Assembly: GCF_015680405.1 (NCBI RefSeq)
Contig: NZ_JADLJS010000008.1
Span: 62,001-126,000, forward strand
Source: Pseudomonas pudica
GTDB lineage: Bacteria; Pseudomonadota; Gammaproteobacteria; Pseudomonadales; Pseudomonadaceae
Length of the DNA: 64,000 bases
Direction of reading: 5' to 3'
The position numbers and the translations under genes are program-made. The notes below the pieces were generated by a model, which ran no database searches, was not told where the DNA came from, and saw nothing but the letters and a program-made list of their open reading frames with translations. Below, piece after piece: positions 45,380 to 56,049 of this stretch; positions within the stretch are counted from its first letter, which is position 1, and every line of letters begins with the position of its first letter.

Positions 45380-48300
45380 TTGACCAATCTTACTCATCCG
45401 TCGTCATTGCGTTCCGCGCCACAGGCGCCCGTCGCGTCGCTGCGCGGGTCGATAAAGGGTGCGCTGGCGCTGCTGGCCCTGATACTGCTGGGCCTGCTGC
45501 TGTGGCAGCTGTTCGCCCAGTTCAACCATACCCAGGCCGACCTGCGCAAACAGAGCCTGGATGCCACCGCCGAACTGGCAGACCACCTGAGCCTGAACAT
45601 GGCCTTCAAGGCCCAGCAGGCCATGAATGTGGTGCAGCCCTACGTCAAGGCGCCGACGCCCTCGGCCCTGCCCAGCCTGCTGGGTACCCTGCGCGAGCGC
45701 CTGCCGGCCCTGCAAAGCATGGCCTGGCTGGACGCTACCGGGCAGGTGCAGGCCGACAGCCTGGCCGGCAGCCCCGACCGCCATTTGCTTGACGAGCTGC
45801 TCAGGCTAACCCAGGGCAGCCCGTACTTCTTCACCAATTCGGCAGACAACAGCACCCTCTACCTGCTGCTACGCCAGGCCACCGAGCAAGGCCGCGGCTA
45901 CTGGCTGCTGCGCCTGTCGCCAGACTACTACCGCACCCTCACCTTCCACCTGGATGGTGCCGGCCACCCGCTTTGGTTGCTGGAAAACAGCCGCAACGGC
46001 GAGGTACTGCAAAGCCATGCCCCAGCCGATACCAGCAACGAGCCGCTGCAAAGCGTGATGCTGGCCTTCCTCGACAACAGTACCTGGCAGTTGCGCGGCC
46101 TGTTCGACGCCAAGCTGGCCCAGCAGAAGCTGCTGCCGGCGCTGCTCGGCAAATGCCTGCTGGTGCTGTTCTGCGCCCTGCTGCCAGTGCTGGCCCTGAT
46201 CAACATGCGTCGCCGCCAACGGGCGCTGCAGGAAGACCGCCGGCGCTACCAGGAAATCTTCGAAGGCACCGGTGTGGCCTTGTGCGTGCTCGACCTGTCC
46301 AGCCTGCCCGGCCAACTCGACCGGTACCACCTGCGCAACCGTGCCGCGCTCAAGCACAGCCTGGCCCTGGACCCCAACCTGCGCCGCTCGCTGCTGCTGG
46401 AGCTGAAGATCACCGAGATCAACCAGGTGGCCCGCCAGTTGTTGAACATCGACTGCCACGAAGGTGCCTGGCAGCGCCTGATCGACGGCACTGGCGATGG
46501 CCGCGACAGCATCGGCATGCAACTGATCGACGCGCTGATCGAGCAGCGCCCGCTGCTGGAGCTGGAAGCGCGCCTGCCGGCGCCGCTGGGTGGTGAGCTG
46601 CACCTGTGGCTGATGGCCCGCCTGCCGCAGCAGCGCCGTGACTACCAGGCGGTAATCCTCAGCATCAGCGACATCACCAGCCGCAAGCAGGTGGAGCTGT
46701 CGCTGCTGGAGCGCGAAAGCTTCTGGTCGGACGTGGTGCGCACCGTGCCCGACCAGCTGTACGTGCAGGACGTGCTCAGCCAGCGCATGATCTTCAGCAA
46801 CCGCCACCTCGGCCAGACGCTGGGCTACGACCGTACCGAGCTGGCGCAGATGGGCGACCGCTTCTGGGAGCTGCTGCTGCACCCCGAGGACGCCGCGCAC
46901 TACCAGGCACTGCGCCAGCAACAGCGCGACAGCGGCCATGACCAGCCCCTGCACTGCCAGCTGCGCTTCCGCCACCGAGATGGCGGCTGGCGCTGCTATG
47001 ACATCCGCGAACAAGTGTTGACCCGTGACGCCGATGGCCTGGTGACGCGCATCATCGGCGTGGGCAAGGACGTGACGGTGCAGATCGAGGCCAGCCAGTC
47101 GCTGCGCGACAGCGAACAGCGCTACCGCATGCTCGCCGAAAGCATCAGCGACGTGATCTTCTCCACCGACAGGCTGCTCCAGCTCAACTACGTCAGCCCC
47201 TCGGTGAAGGGCGTGCTGGGCTACCAGGCCGACTGGATCTTTGCCAATGGCTGGCAGTCGATCGTCGCCAACCCGTCGCAGCTCACCGGTATCTACAGCC
47301 TGATGGAGCGCGTCAGCAAGGCCATGGGCGACCCGGCCCAGCTGGCCCAGCTGGCCCAGCTGCGCAGCCAGCTGCCCACCCAGCTGTTCCTGTTCGACTG
47401 CCTGCGCGCCGATGGCCGCAAGATCCCCATCGAACTGCGCCTGGTGCTGGTATGGGACGATGAAGAGCGCTTCGAAGGCGTGCTCGGGGTAGGCCGCGAC
47501 ATCAGCCAGCAACGCCGCGCCGAAAAAGACCTGCGCATGGCCGCGACGGTATTCGAGCACTCCACCTCGGCCATCCTCATCACCGACCCGGCCGGCTATA
47601 TCGTCCAGGCCAACGAAGCGTTCAGCCGCGTCAGTGGCTACGCCGTCAGCGAGGTGCTCGACCAGTTGCCGGGCATGCTTACCGTCGACGAACAGCAGGA
47701 GGGCCACCTGCGCTACGTGGTCAAGCAGCTTTACCAGCGCGGCAGCTGGGAGGGCGAGGTGTGGCTCAAGCGCCGCGACGGCGATCACTACCCGGCCTGG
47801 GTCGGCATTACCGCGGTGCTGGACGATGAAGGCGACCTGGCCAGCTACGTGTGCTTCTTCACCGACATCAGCGAACGCAAGGCCAGCGAACAGCGCATCC
47901 ATCGCCTGGCCTACTACGACGCCCTCACCCACCTGCCCAACCGCACGTTGTTCCAGGACCGCCTGTACAACGCCCTGCAGCAGGCCGAGCGGCAAAAGGC
48001 CTGGGTGGTGCTGATGTTCCTGGACCTGGACCGTTTCAAGCCGATCAACGATTCCCTCGGCCATGCTGCCGGCGACCGCATGCTAAAGGACATGGCCCAG
48101 CGCCTGCTGGCCTGCGTGGACAACGACGACACCGTGGCGCGCATGGGCGGCGACGAGTTCACCCTGCTGCTGCAACCGCGCGCTACCCGTGAGATGGCAC
48201 TCAACCGCGCCATCCACGTGGCCGAGAACATCCTCGGCAGCCTGGTGCGGCCGTTCGTACTGGAAAACCGGGAGTTCTTCGTTACCGCCAGTATCGGCAT

Positions 48301-49219
48301 CGCCCTCAGCCCGCAGGATGGCAGCGAGCTGAGCCAGCTGATGAAGAACGCCGACACCGCCATGTACCACGCCAAGGAGCGTGGCAAGAACAACTTCCAG
48401 TTCTACCAGGCGGAGATGAACGCCAGTGCCCTGGAGCGCCTGGAGCTGGAGAGCGACCTGCGCCATGCCATGGAGCAGAACGAGTTCATCCTCTACTACC
48501 AGCCGCAGTTCAGCGGCGACGGCAAGCGCCTGACCGGTGCCGAAGCCCTGCTGCGCTGGCGGCACCCGACCCGCGGCCTGGTGCCGCCGGGCGATTTCAT
48601 CCCGGTGATCGAAGAGCTGGGCCTGGTGGTGGACGTGGGCGACTGGGTGCTGCGCGAGGCCAGCCGCCAGCTCAAGGCCTGGCACAAGGCCAAGGTGCGC
48701 GTACCCAAGGTGTCGGTGAACATCTCGGCGCGGCAGTTCTCCGACGGCCAGCTGGGTACGCGCATCGCAACCATACTGGAAGAGACCGGCCTGCCACCCG
48801 CGTGCCTGGAGCTGGAGCTGACCGAAAGCATCCTGATGCGCGAAGTGAACGAAGCCATGCAGATTCTCGCCAGCCTGAAAAACCTCGGCCTGAGCATCGC
48901 GGTGGACGACTTCGGCACCGGCTACTCGTCGCTGAACTACCTCAAGCAGTTCCCGATCGACGTGTTGAAGATCGACCGCACCTTCGTCGACGGCCTGCCT
49001 GAAGGCGAGCAGGATGCGCAGATTGCCCGGGCGATCATCGCCATGGCCCACAGTCTCAACCTGGCGGTAATTGCCGAAGGGGTGGAAACCCACGAACAGC
49101 TGGAGTTCCTGCGCGAGCATGGTTGCGACGAGGTGCAGGGCTACCTGTTCGGGCGGCCGATGCCGGCGAACCAGTTCGAGGCGCAGTTCGCCAACGAGAA
49201 GCTCTTCATGTTCCATTGA
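45380..49219 (+). CDS. morA: MorA: membrane c-di-GMP regulator (PAS-GGDEF-EAL)
   Basis: Large membrane sensor of the second messenger cyclic di-GMP, known in P. putida and P. aeruginosa as the motility regulator MorA next to glyA. From a TTG at 45380 (AGGA 7 bases upstream) it has 1279 aa; a GTG at 45332 lacks a ribosome site. Two membrane helices ([18 protein letters not shown] and [16 protein letters not shown]) enclose a periplasmic sensor; then several PAS domains, a GGDEF domain (GGDEF intact at 923-927) and an EAL domain (EALLRW at 1055, [19 protein letters not shown]). The inhibitory I-site RxxD is not present (DNDD at its place). Both activities therefore look possible, without product inhibition of the cyclase. 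Confidence 0.92.
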   Translation: MTNLTHPSSLRSAPQAPVASLRGSIKGALALLALILLGLLLWQLFAQFNHTQADLRKQSLDATAELADHLSLNMAFKAQQAMNVVQPYVKAPTPSALPSLLGTLRERLPALQSMAWLDATGQVQADSLAGSPDRHLLDELLRLTQGSPYFFTNSADNSTLYLLLRQATEQGRGYWLLRLSPDYYRTLTFHLDGAGHPLWLLENSRNGEVLQSHAPADTSNEPLQSVMLAFLDNSTWQLRGLFDAKLAQQKLLPALLGKCLLVLFCALLPVLALINMRRRQRALQEDRRRYQEIFEGTGVALCVLDLSSLPGQLDRYHLRNRAALKHSLALDPNLRRSLLLELKITEINQVARQLLNIDCHEGAWQRLIDGTGDGRDSIGMQLIDALIEQRPLLELEARLPAPLGGELHLWLMARLPQQRRDYQAVILSISDITSRKQVELSLLERESFWSDVVRTVPDQLYVQDVLSQRMIFSNRHLGQTLGYDRTELAQMGDRFWELLLHPEDAAHYQALRQQQRDSGHDQPLHCQLRFRHRDGGWRCYDIREQVLTRDADGLVTRIIGVGKDVTVQIEASQSLRDSEQRYRMLAESISDVIFSTDRLLQLNYVSPSVKGVLGYQADWIFANGWQSIVANPSQLTGIYSLMERVSKAMGDPAQLAQLAQLRSQLPTQLFLFDCLRADGRKIPIELRLVLVWDDEERFEGVLGVGRDISQQRRAEKDLRMAATVFEHSTSAILITDPAGYIVQANEAFSRVSGYAVSEVLDQLPGMLTVDEQQEGHLRYVVKQLYQRGSWEGEVWLKRRDGDHYPAWVGITAVLDDEGDLASYVCFFTDISERKASEQRIHRLAYYDALTHLPNRTLFQDRLYNALQQAERQKAWVVLMFLDLDRFKPINDSLGHAAGDRMLKDMAQRLLACVDNDDTVARMGGDEFTLLLQPRATREMALNRAIHVAENILGSLVRPFVLENREFFVTASIGIALSPQDGSELSQLMKNADTAMYHAKERGKNNFQFYQAEMNASALERLELESDLRHAMEQNEFILYYQPQFSGDGKRLTGAEALLRWRHPTRGLVPPGDFIPVIEELGLVVDVGDWVLREASRQLKAWHKAKVRVPKVSVNISARQFSDGQLGTRIATILEETGLPPACLELELTESILMREVNEAMQILASLKNLGLSIAVDDFGTGYSSLNYLKQFPIDVLKIDRTFVDGLPEGEQDAQIARAIIAMAHSLNLAVIAEGVETHEQLEFLREHGCDEVQGYLFGRPMPANQFEAQFANEKLFMFH

Positions 49220-49240
49220 GCAGTTGCCTGCACTGGCCCT

Positions 49241-49323
49241 ATCGCCGGCAAGCCAGCTCCCACTTCGACCGCATGGACCCTCAAGCCCTGTGCAGTATCT
49301 GTGGGAGCTGGCTTGCCGGCGAT
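49241..49323. repeat. Paired REP element after morA
   Basis: Inverted halves of the CGGCAAGCCAGCTCCCAC class, the left from ~49241 and the right to 49323, about 25 bases past the morA stop. The left copy has lost the final ACAG of the core (CACTTCG). Confidence 0.8.
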
Positions 49324-49504
49324 GGGGCGCAAAGCGCCCTCAAAAACGGACCTGCGAGTCAACTCCAACCCCCGCCCAGCCCAGACACGGCGCGGGATGC
49401 AACATGAAGCCCATTGGTCCGCGACTTGATGCCACTTCATATGCCAGCCGCGAATCAATCGGTTAGAATGCCCCCCCAATTCACCCCGATCCTTGAGGAC
49501 CGCC

Positions 49505-50758
<1,254 letters not shown>

Positions 50759-50778
50759 TTGGCAATTGCCTGACAGGA

Positions 50779-50808
50779 AAAAGCCCGGCCTAGTGCCGGG
50801 CTTTTTTG
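50779..50808 (+). terminator. Intrinsic terminator after glyA
   Basis: AGCCCGGC-(CTAGT)-GCCGGGCT followed by TTTTTG, about 23 bases past the stop; flanking A and T runs also make it usable from the other strand. Confidence 0.93.
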
Positions 50809-50900
50809 TTTACCGCCGCTGCGCGGAACCGGTTCCGAATGGGTGCATTACCACGACAGGGATAACTTGCCGCTTCTTGTCCCCCCTTCGGAAATACGCC

Positions 50901-51494
50901 ATGACCGATCATAAATCACTGTCATTCACCGCATTCCTGCAGATAGCCGGCTGCCCACTCAATACACTCGACAGTATCTGCAAAGGCCCCATTATCCTCA
51001 CCAGCCCCACCAATGGCCTTGGCCCCGGCCTCGATGGTAGCCGCGCTCTGGGCATGCTTGATGGCACGGATGAAGACTGGGAACTGGGCAAAGACACTGG
51101 GCTGATCACTTTTGACAAAGGCCCCGATGCATTACCGCTGCTACTGTATTTTCGCCATTTCGATAACGGCTACAGGCTTTATGTGCGCAGCGGCAAACAT
51201 TTTGGTGAAGGCATTTTCAGCAACGCCAACGGCTTGATAACGGCTCAGCCCATAACAGACCGTGATCCTGGCCTGTGGAAGTTGATCGATATCCAAAGTG
51301 GTCGGCCATTCGACCTTGCACGGTGCGAGGGTTCTGAGTTCGATGTCCAGATGGCAAGCGCCGAAGGGCACCCAGTCGAGGCCCATTTCCTTTATCCCGT
51401 CGGCGCCTTCCTGGCTTCTTATCCTGCCGCTCATCAAGGGGATGTGACCTTGATCATTCAGGAGCGGGAGGTGGACTGGTTGAGCGCAGGTTGA
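50901..51494 (+). CDS. Unrecognised soluble protein
   Basis: 197-aa acidic cytosolic protein with no signal peptide, membrane helix or motif I recognise. It looks beta-rich, with two similar-looking stretches ending in aromatic/charged residues (LLLYFRHFDNGYRLYVRSG and GLWKLIDIQSGRPFDLARCE), and a Gly-rich segment SPTNGLGPGLDGSRALGML. The ATG at 50901 lacks a strong ribosome site (CGGAAATACGCC). GC is lower than that of neighbouring glyA, hinting at a later arrival. It stands alone between the glyA terminator and the transporter gene. Confidence 0.6.
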   Translation: MTDHKSLSFTAFLQIAGCPLNTLDSICKGPIILTSPTNGLGPGLDGSRALGMLDGTDEDWELGKDTGLITFDKGPDALPLLLYFRHFDNGYRLYVRSGKHFGEGIFSNANGLITAQPITDRDPGLWKLIDIQSGRPFDLARCEGSEFDVQMASAEGHPVEAHFLYPVGAFLASYPAAHQGDVTLIIQEREVDWLSAG

Positions 51495-51583
51495 GAGGCC
51501 TGGGCAAGTAATTGAAGGCGCGCCCTCAAGGGGCGAAGCGTATTAACCTGTGTCCCTTTCCACCAACGGACACAGGGCCTACC

Positions 51584-52537
51584 TTGACAAGAGAACAGCT
51601 CGAAACCCAGCAGATCCCGATCTACTTCGCCGCCGTGCTGGCCGCCGTCGCCTTCGGCGTGCTGACCAGCGATACTGCGCGCCATCTGGAAGTCCTGGTC
51701 ACCCCCGCCATCGCCGTGCTGATGTACGCGATGTTCCTGCAGATCCCTTTCCTCGACCTGCGCCAAGGCCTGAGCAACCGGCGCTTCATCGCTGCCCTGC
51801 TGCTGGCCAACTTCGTCCTCGTGCCGCTACTGGTCTGGGCCGTCACCCGCGGGCTGGTCGAACACCCGGCAATCCTCATGGGTGCGCTGCTGGTGCTGCT
51901 GACGCCGTGCATCGACTATGTGGTGGTGTTCACTCACATCGGCAAAGGCGACGCCCGCCTGACTCTGGCCGCTACCCCCGTGCTGCTGTTGGTGCAACTG
52001 GCGCTGCTGCCAATTTACCTGGCCCTGATGCTGGGTGACAGCAGTAACGTGGCCATTTCCGTCACCCCGTTCGTGGAAGCCTTCGTGCTGCTGATCGTGC
52101 TGCCGATGGTCCTTGCCGTGCTCACCAGCGCCGGCGCCCGTCGCTTGCGCACGGTCTCGACCTGGAACGACGCCTGGGCGTGGATGCCGGTACCGGCCAT
52201 GGCCTTGGTGCTGGTGGTAGTGATCGCCTCGCAGATCGGCGTGGTGCTGCGTGATTTCGACCGCTTGCTGCCGGTGATTCCGGTGTACATCGGCTTCATG
52301 CTGCTGGCGCCCGCGCTGGGCTTATTATCGGCGAGGCTGCTGCGCTTGCCGGCCACCGAAGCACGCTCGGTAACCTTCAGCGCCGCCACGCGCAACTCGC
52401 TGGTCGTACTGCCGCTGGCGCTGGCGTTACCGGAGGACATGCGCGGTTTGGCGGCGGCAGCTGTGATTACACAAACATTGGTGGAGCTGGCAGGTGAACT
52501 GGTCTATATCAGGGCGGTACCCCGAGTCGTGCGCTGA
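51584..52537 (+). CDS. ACR3/bile-acid-symporter-fold transporter (annotated as arsenic resistance protein)
   Basis: 317-aa inner membrane protein with ten predicted helices of the BASS/ACR3 fold (e.g. FAAVLAAVAFGVL, FIAALLLANFVLVPLLVWAV, LMGALLVLLTPCIDYVVVF). The TPCIDYVVVF segment holds the Cys that ACR3 arsenite exporters use, so an arsenite or organic anion efflux role is possible. No arsR, arsC or arsH is nearby, and substrate cannot be settled. Start uncertain: the TTG at 51584 gives MTREQLETQQIPIYF, which resembles family starts; TTG at 51512 is also open. Ribosome site weak for both. Confidence 0.75.
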   Translation: MTREQLETQQIPIYFAAVLAAVAFGVLTSDTARHLEVLVTPAIAVLMYAMFLQIPFLDLRQGLSNRRFIAALLLANFVLVPLLVWAVTRGLVEHPAILMGALLVLLTPCIDYVVVFTHIGKGDARLTLAATPVLLLVQLALLPIYLALMLGDSSNVAISVTPFVEAFVLLIVLPMVLAVLTSAGARRLRTVSTWNDAWAWMPVPAMALVLVVVIASQIGVVLRDFDRLLPVIPVYIGFMLLAPALGLLSARLLRLPATEARSVTFSAATRNSLVVLPLALALPEDMRGLAAAAVITQTLVELAGELVYIRAVPRVVR

Positions 52538-52560
52538 CCCGGGGCCTCGGTCACTCACGG

Positions 52561-52914
52561 TCAGGAGCGCTCAGGGCACACGGCAAACACCTGTACCTCG
52601 ACCAGGTAACCCTCTCCCAGGTCTGCGCCTACGCAAGCCCGTACTGGTTTCGGACAACCCTGCAACCAGGCGTCGTACACTTCATTGACCAGGTCGAAGT
52701 GGCTGTAGTCGGCAATCCATAACTGAACCCGGGTCAAATGTTCCTTGCCGACGTTAGCCTCAGCCATCAGCCCATCGATCGTACTCAACGCCTGGCGCAA
52801 CTGCCCCTGCACATCCTGGCGCAGGTCGTCCGCGACCACGCCTGCCGTTTCGAACAGGCCCCTGTAGCTCACCGCCAGCGACATCCGTTCGCCTTGGCCA
52901 TACCGTTCGATCAT
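52561..52914 (-). CDS. RidA family protein (reactive imine deaminase type)
   Basis: 117-aa protein of the RidA/YjgF family, trimeric enzymes that hydrolyse reactive enamines/imines to keto acids. The C-terminal ACVGADLGEGYLVEVQVFAV carries the conserved Gly and Glu positions, and the preceding KPVRAC supplies the catalytic-type Arg. It begins with ATG at 52914 after a strong AGGAGG, 14 bases past the aldehyde dehydrogenase stop, so it is third in a hom-aldH-ridA unit. In this context it may clear 2-aminocrotonate-type intermediates made by PLP enzymes acting on homoserine, threonine or methionine derivatives (inference). Confidence 0.88.
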   Translation of the reverse strand: MIERYGQGERMSLAVSYRGLFETAGVVADDLRQDVQGQLRQALSTIDGLMAEANVGKEHLTRVQLWIADYSHFDLVNEVYDAWLQGCPKPVRACVGADLGEGYLVEVQVFAVCPERS

Positions 52915-52928
52915 CAAGATTCCTCCTC

Positions 52929-54347
52929 TTAGCCCATCTGGTTGAGGCAGACGACTTTGGGCTGGGTCATGTCCTCGTAGGCGAACCGCACCCCCTCGCG
53001 CCCAAGGCTCCCATATTTGGAGCCACCGAATGGCATGGCATCGAAGCGGTAGTCGGACGAGTCGTTGATCATCACGCCGCCCGTCTCGATACGCCGCGCC
53101 AGGCTCAACGCCAAGGACAGATCGCGGGTAAACACACCGGCGTGCAAGCTGTACTCCGGGGCGTTGGCCAACGCAATCGCCTGCTCGATATCCTCGAAAG
53201 GCGCCAGCATCACCACCGGTGCGAATACCTCTTCACGCCACAGCCGGCTGCCATGGTCAACGCCTTCCAGCACCGTCGGCACATAGGTAGCCCCTTGCCG
53301 CTCATGGCCGCAGAGCAGGCGAGCACCGTCCTGAAGGGCCTGGTTCACGCGCTCTTCAATCTGGCGGGCCGCGCCTTCGGTGATCATCGGCCCCATGTCG
53401 GTTTCGCGCAGGCCAGGATCACCCACCACCATCGCCTGGGTCAAAGCAACGAAGCGCTGGCGGAACGCCTCATAGATCGAAGCGTGCACCAGGATGCGCT
53501 GGGTGCCGATGCAGTTCTGCCCGGCCGCCCAGAATGCGCCTGACACACAAGACTCGACAGTGGCCTCGAGGTCGCATTCCTTCAGTACCAGCACCGGGGC
53601 GTTACCGCCCAGGTCCATGGCAAGTTTTTTCAGGCCTGCCCCGCGGGCAATCTGTTCACCCGTGGCGAAGCCGCCCGTGAAGGAAATCATCCGCACTTCA
53701 CGCACGGCCACCAGAGCCCTGCCCAGTTCGGCACCGCCAGTGGCCACGGTGACGACAGCCTCCGGCAGCCCTGCATCAACCAGGTACTGCACCAGCTTCA
53801 AGGCAGACAGCGGGGCCAGCTCCGAAGGCTTCAGAATGACCGCATTGCCTCCGGCAATCGCTGGCCCCAGCTTGTGCGCCACCAGGTTGAGCGGGTCGTT
53901 GTAGGGGGTGATGGCCAGGATCAGCCCCAACGGCTCGCGAGTGAACCAGCCCTGGCGTGACTCGGAGCCTTCATAGGCATCGAAAGGCACCACCTCGCCG
54001 GCGTTGCGCCGCGCTTCCTCGGCAGACAGCTTGAGCGTGTTGATGCAGCGTTTCACCTCCTTCTCGGCCTGACGCAGGGTCTTGCCCGCTTCGTCGACAA
54101 TCAGGCCGGCAAAATCCGCGGCGTCACGTTCGATCAGCCGGGCGGCCTGCTCCAGAATGCTGGCGCGACGGTGCCGGGGCAGCGCTGCACTTTCGCGCAC
54201 GCCCTGGCGGGCACGGACAAGCAGACCTGGCACCGCATCGGCAGCAAGGTTGGCGACGCTGCCGACCAGGCTACCGTCGAAGGGGCTGTACACATCGATC
54301 AAGGCGGGTTGCTGGGCGGCTACCCGGGACACGGAAGTCAGGCTCAT
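52929..54347 (-). CDS. Aldehyde dehydrogenase family protein, catalytic Glu replaced by Asp
   Basis: 472-aa NAD(P)-dependent aldehyde dehydrogenase. Seen: Asn150 in [11 protein letters not shown] (oxyanion), Lys173 in ILKPSE (cofactor), Cys279 in GQNCIGTQR (nucleophile), and [10 protein letters not shown] where Asp245 sits at the place of the usual general-base Glu; the 34-residue spacing to Cys279 matches Glu268-Cys302 in the family. It begins 12 bases after the homoserine dehydrogenase stop and precedes ridA by 14 bases. I infer oxidation of aspartate semialdehyde (the product of homoserine dehydrogenase) to aspartate, but the substrate is unproven. Confidence 0.88.
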   Translation of the reverse strand: MSLTSVSRVAAQQPALIDVYSPFDGSLVGSVANLAADAVPGLLVRARQGVRESAALPRHRRASILEQAARLIERDAADFAGLIVDEAGKTLRQAEKEVKRCINTLKLSAEEARRNAGEVVPFDAYEGSESRQGWFTREPLGLILAITPYNDPLNLVAHKLGPAIAGGNAVILKPSELAPLSALKLVQYLVDAGLPEAVVTVATGGAELGRALVAVREVRMISFTGGFATGEQIARGAGLKKLAMDLGGNAPVLVLKECDLEATVESCVSGAFWAAGQNCIGTQRILVHASIYEAFRQRFVALTQAMVVGDPGLRETDMGPMITEGAARQIEERVNQALQDGARLLCGHERQGATYVPTVLEGVDHGSRLWREEVFAPVVMLAPFEDIEQAIALANAPEYSLHAGVFTRDLSLALSLARRIETGGVMINDSSDYRFDAMPFGGSKYGSLGREGVRFAYEDMTQPKVVCLNQMG

Positions 54348-54359
54348 GAAGGTTGCTCC

Positions 54360-55403
54360 TCAGGCCGAGCGGCCAGCGTTGTGGATGGCGACGATATCCG
54401 ACAGCAGGGCGAATGCCGTTTCGACACGCCCCGCACCCGGGCCGGACACGGTCACAGCGCCCAGCAATTCGGTGTTGAACGCAACCGCATTGGTGGCACC
54501 GGAAATACCCGCCAGGGGGTGGTTGCCGGGCAGCAGGCGCGCTTCGACGCTGGCACGCACCGAGCCATCGGTTTCACGGCTGGCACTGCCGATCAGTTTC
54601 CAGCGCTTGCCCGCCGCCTGCGCCTGCTGGATAGCCGCGCTGTCGAGGCTGCTGATGCCGCTGCAGGTGACATCGTTCACCTGCAAGCAAGCACCGAGCA
54701 GCTCGTTGGCGAGAATCACCACTTTGAGGCGCACGTCATGCCCCTCCACATCGGCGCTCGGGTCTGCCTCGGCGTAGCCAAGTGCTTGCGCCTGGGCCAC
54801 CGCATCGGCAAAGCCAAGCCCCTCTTCCATACGCGTCAGCACATAGTTCGAAGTGCCGTTGAGGATGCCCTCGAACCCCACCAGGCCTGCGCCGGCCAGC
54901 GTCTGGCGCGCCATGCGCAGCACCGGTGTACCGCTCATCACAGCGCCTTCGTATTCGAACGACACGCCATTGGCCTTGGCCAAGGCCTTCAGCGCCTGGG
55001 CATGCAAGGCGATCGGCCCCTTGTTGGTAGTGACCACATGCTTGCCCGCTTCCAGCGCCCAGCGGCAGAAGGTTGCCGCCGGTTCACCGTCCTTGGGGTT
55101 GGTGAAGGTGGCCTCGGCGATGATGTCGGCACCGGACTGCTTGATCACCGACTCGTTGAACGCCTCTGCCGAACCCTGAGGGATCTGCGCCAGCGCGCCC
55201 TTCTGAGCGGGCAGAGCAGCCAGCGTGGCCGCGTCCAGGCCATTGCGGTCGATTGCCGAACCCAGGAACAGGTCGGTGACGCCAACGATCTTCAGGCCAA
55301 AGCCCAGCTCTTTCTGCCAGCGCGCATTGCGTTCAGCGATCAGTTGGGCCAGGGCACGGTTCACGCCGCCAAAGCCAACGAGTGCGATCTTGTATTCGGT
55401 CAT
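54360..55403 (-). CDS. Homoserine dehydrogenase, short form without ACT domain
   Basis: 347-aa oxidoreductase interconverting homoserine and aspartate semialdehyde. N-terminal NAD-binding segment IALVGFGGVNRALAQ; conserved LNGTSNYVLTRMEEG, AQALGYAEADPSADVEGHD and the AGKHVVTTNKGPIA region with the catalytic-type Lys. It lacks the C-terminal ACT domain that lets threonine inhibit the biosynthetic enzyme (~430 aa in Pseudomonas, encoded elsewhere), which fits a catabolic role. First gene of hom-aldH-ridA; a hairpin at 55545-55576 separates it from the lrp gene upstream. Confidence 0.88.
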   Translation of the reverse strand: MTEYKIALVGFGGVNRALAQLIAERNARWQKELGFGLKIVGVTDLFLGSAIDRNGLDAATLAALPAQKGALAQIPQGSAEAFNESVIKQSGADIIAEATFTNPKDGEPAATFCRWALEAGKHVVTTNKGPIALHAQALKALAKANGVSFEYEGAVMSGTPVLRMARQTLAGAGLVGFEGILNGTSNYVLTRMEEGLGFADAVAQAQALGYAEADPSADVEGHDVRLKVVILANELLGACLQVNDVTCSGISSLDSAAIQQAQAAGKRWKLIGSASRETDGSVRASVEARLLPGNHPLAGISGATNAVAFNTELLGAVTVSGPGAGRVETAFALLSDIVAIHNAGRSA

Positions 55404-55544
55404 GGTTTGCTGTCCTTTCCAGGCGATTGGTCGATGAGGACAAGCCTAAGAGCCGGGCAATGCCAGTTGAATATGGCAATCCGCTGTATTTACTGGCCAA
55501 TCTGACCAGTGCCCGATGCACGCCCGAGCGACGCCAGAATGCAC

Positions 55545-55576
55545 AACGCCGCCAGGGCGCAAGCCCGGGCGGCGTT
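55545..55576 (-). terminator. Hairpin between lrp and homoserine dehydrogenase genes
   Basis: A nested stem AACGCCGCC / GGCGGCGTT enclosing GGGC-GCAA-GCCC, 36 bases beyond the lrp stop. The T-run is poor (GTTGTTG on plus, GTGCATT on minus), so it may be a weak terminator or a 3' stabiliser. Confidence 0.5.
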
Positions 55577-55611
55577 GTTGTAGCGAGGGTTGCCAAACGC
55601 GAGTGCGCGGC

Positions 55612-56049
55612 TCAGATCACCGAGGCCAAAACGAACGATGTCACGGTGTTCTCGACCCCTGGCATGGCGGCAATCTCCTTCCATACATGGTGCACCCGTT
55701 CCGGGCTGGAAGCCTCGACGCGCAGCAGCAGGTCGAACTCGCCGCTGAGCACTTCACACTGGATCACCTCGGGGATCTGGCGCAACGCCTCGAGCACAGC
55801 TTCTCCGCGCATGCGGTCATAGCGGTAGACGAAGATGACCGCGTTGATCAACGAGGTCGGTCGTCGCCCCTCACCGATGCGCAAGGTGTAGCCCTGGATG
55901 GCCCCGTCACGCTCCAGGCGCTCGATGCGCTGGCGTACCGCATTACGCGACAGGTTCACCTTCAGCCCCAGCTCGGCATGGGCAATGCGTGCATTGGCGG
56001 TGAGCTCGGCGAGGATACGCTCGTCCAGGGGGTCGAGGATGCGCTTCAT
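55612..56049 (-). CDS. Lrp/AsnC family transcriptional regulator
   Basis: 145-aa feast/famine regulator: N-terminal helix-turn-helix (LDPLDERILAELTANARIAHAELGLK, split here as LTANARIAHAELG and LSRNAVRQRIERLERDG) and C-terminal RAM ligand domain (VIQCEVLSGEFDLLLRVEAS). Starts inside the end of the threonine synthase gene (ATGA overlap, 56046-56049), so they are co-translated. Such regulators usually sense an amino acid handled by their neighbours; homoserine, threonine or methionine are candidates here. Confidence 0.92.
   Translation of the reverse strand: MKRILDPLDERILAELTANARIAHAELGLKVNLSRNAVRQRIERLERDGAIQGYTLRIGEGRRPTSLINAVIFVYRYDRMRGEAVLEALRQIPEVIQCEVLSGEFDLLLRVEASSPERVHHVWKEIAAMPGVENTVTSFVLASVI

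Noticed and set aside
45869..48064. A 731-codon minus-strand open frame opposite morA
   Set aside because: Same third-position shadow effect; the plus strand carries complete PAS, GGDEF and EAL domains.
49324..49504. A glycine or SAM riboswitch in front of glyA
   Set aside because: No paired elements of either class could be traced by eye in the ~180-base upstream region; only a possible -10 is present.
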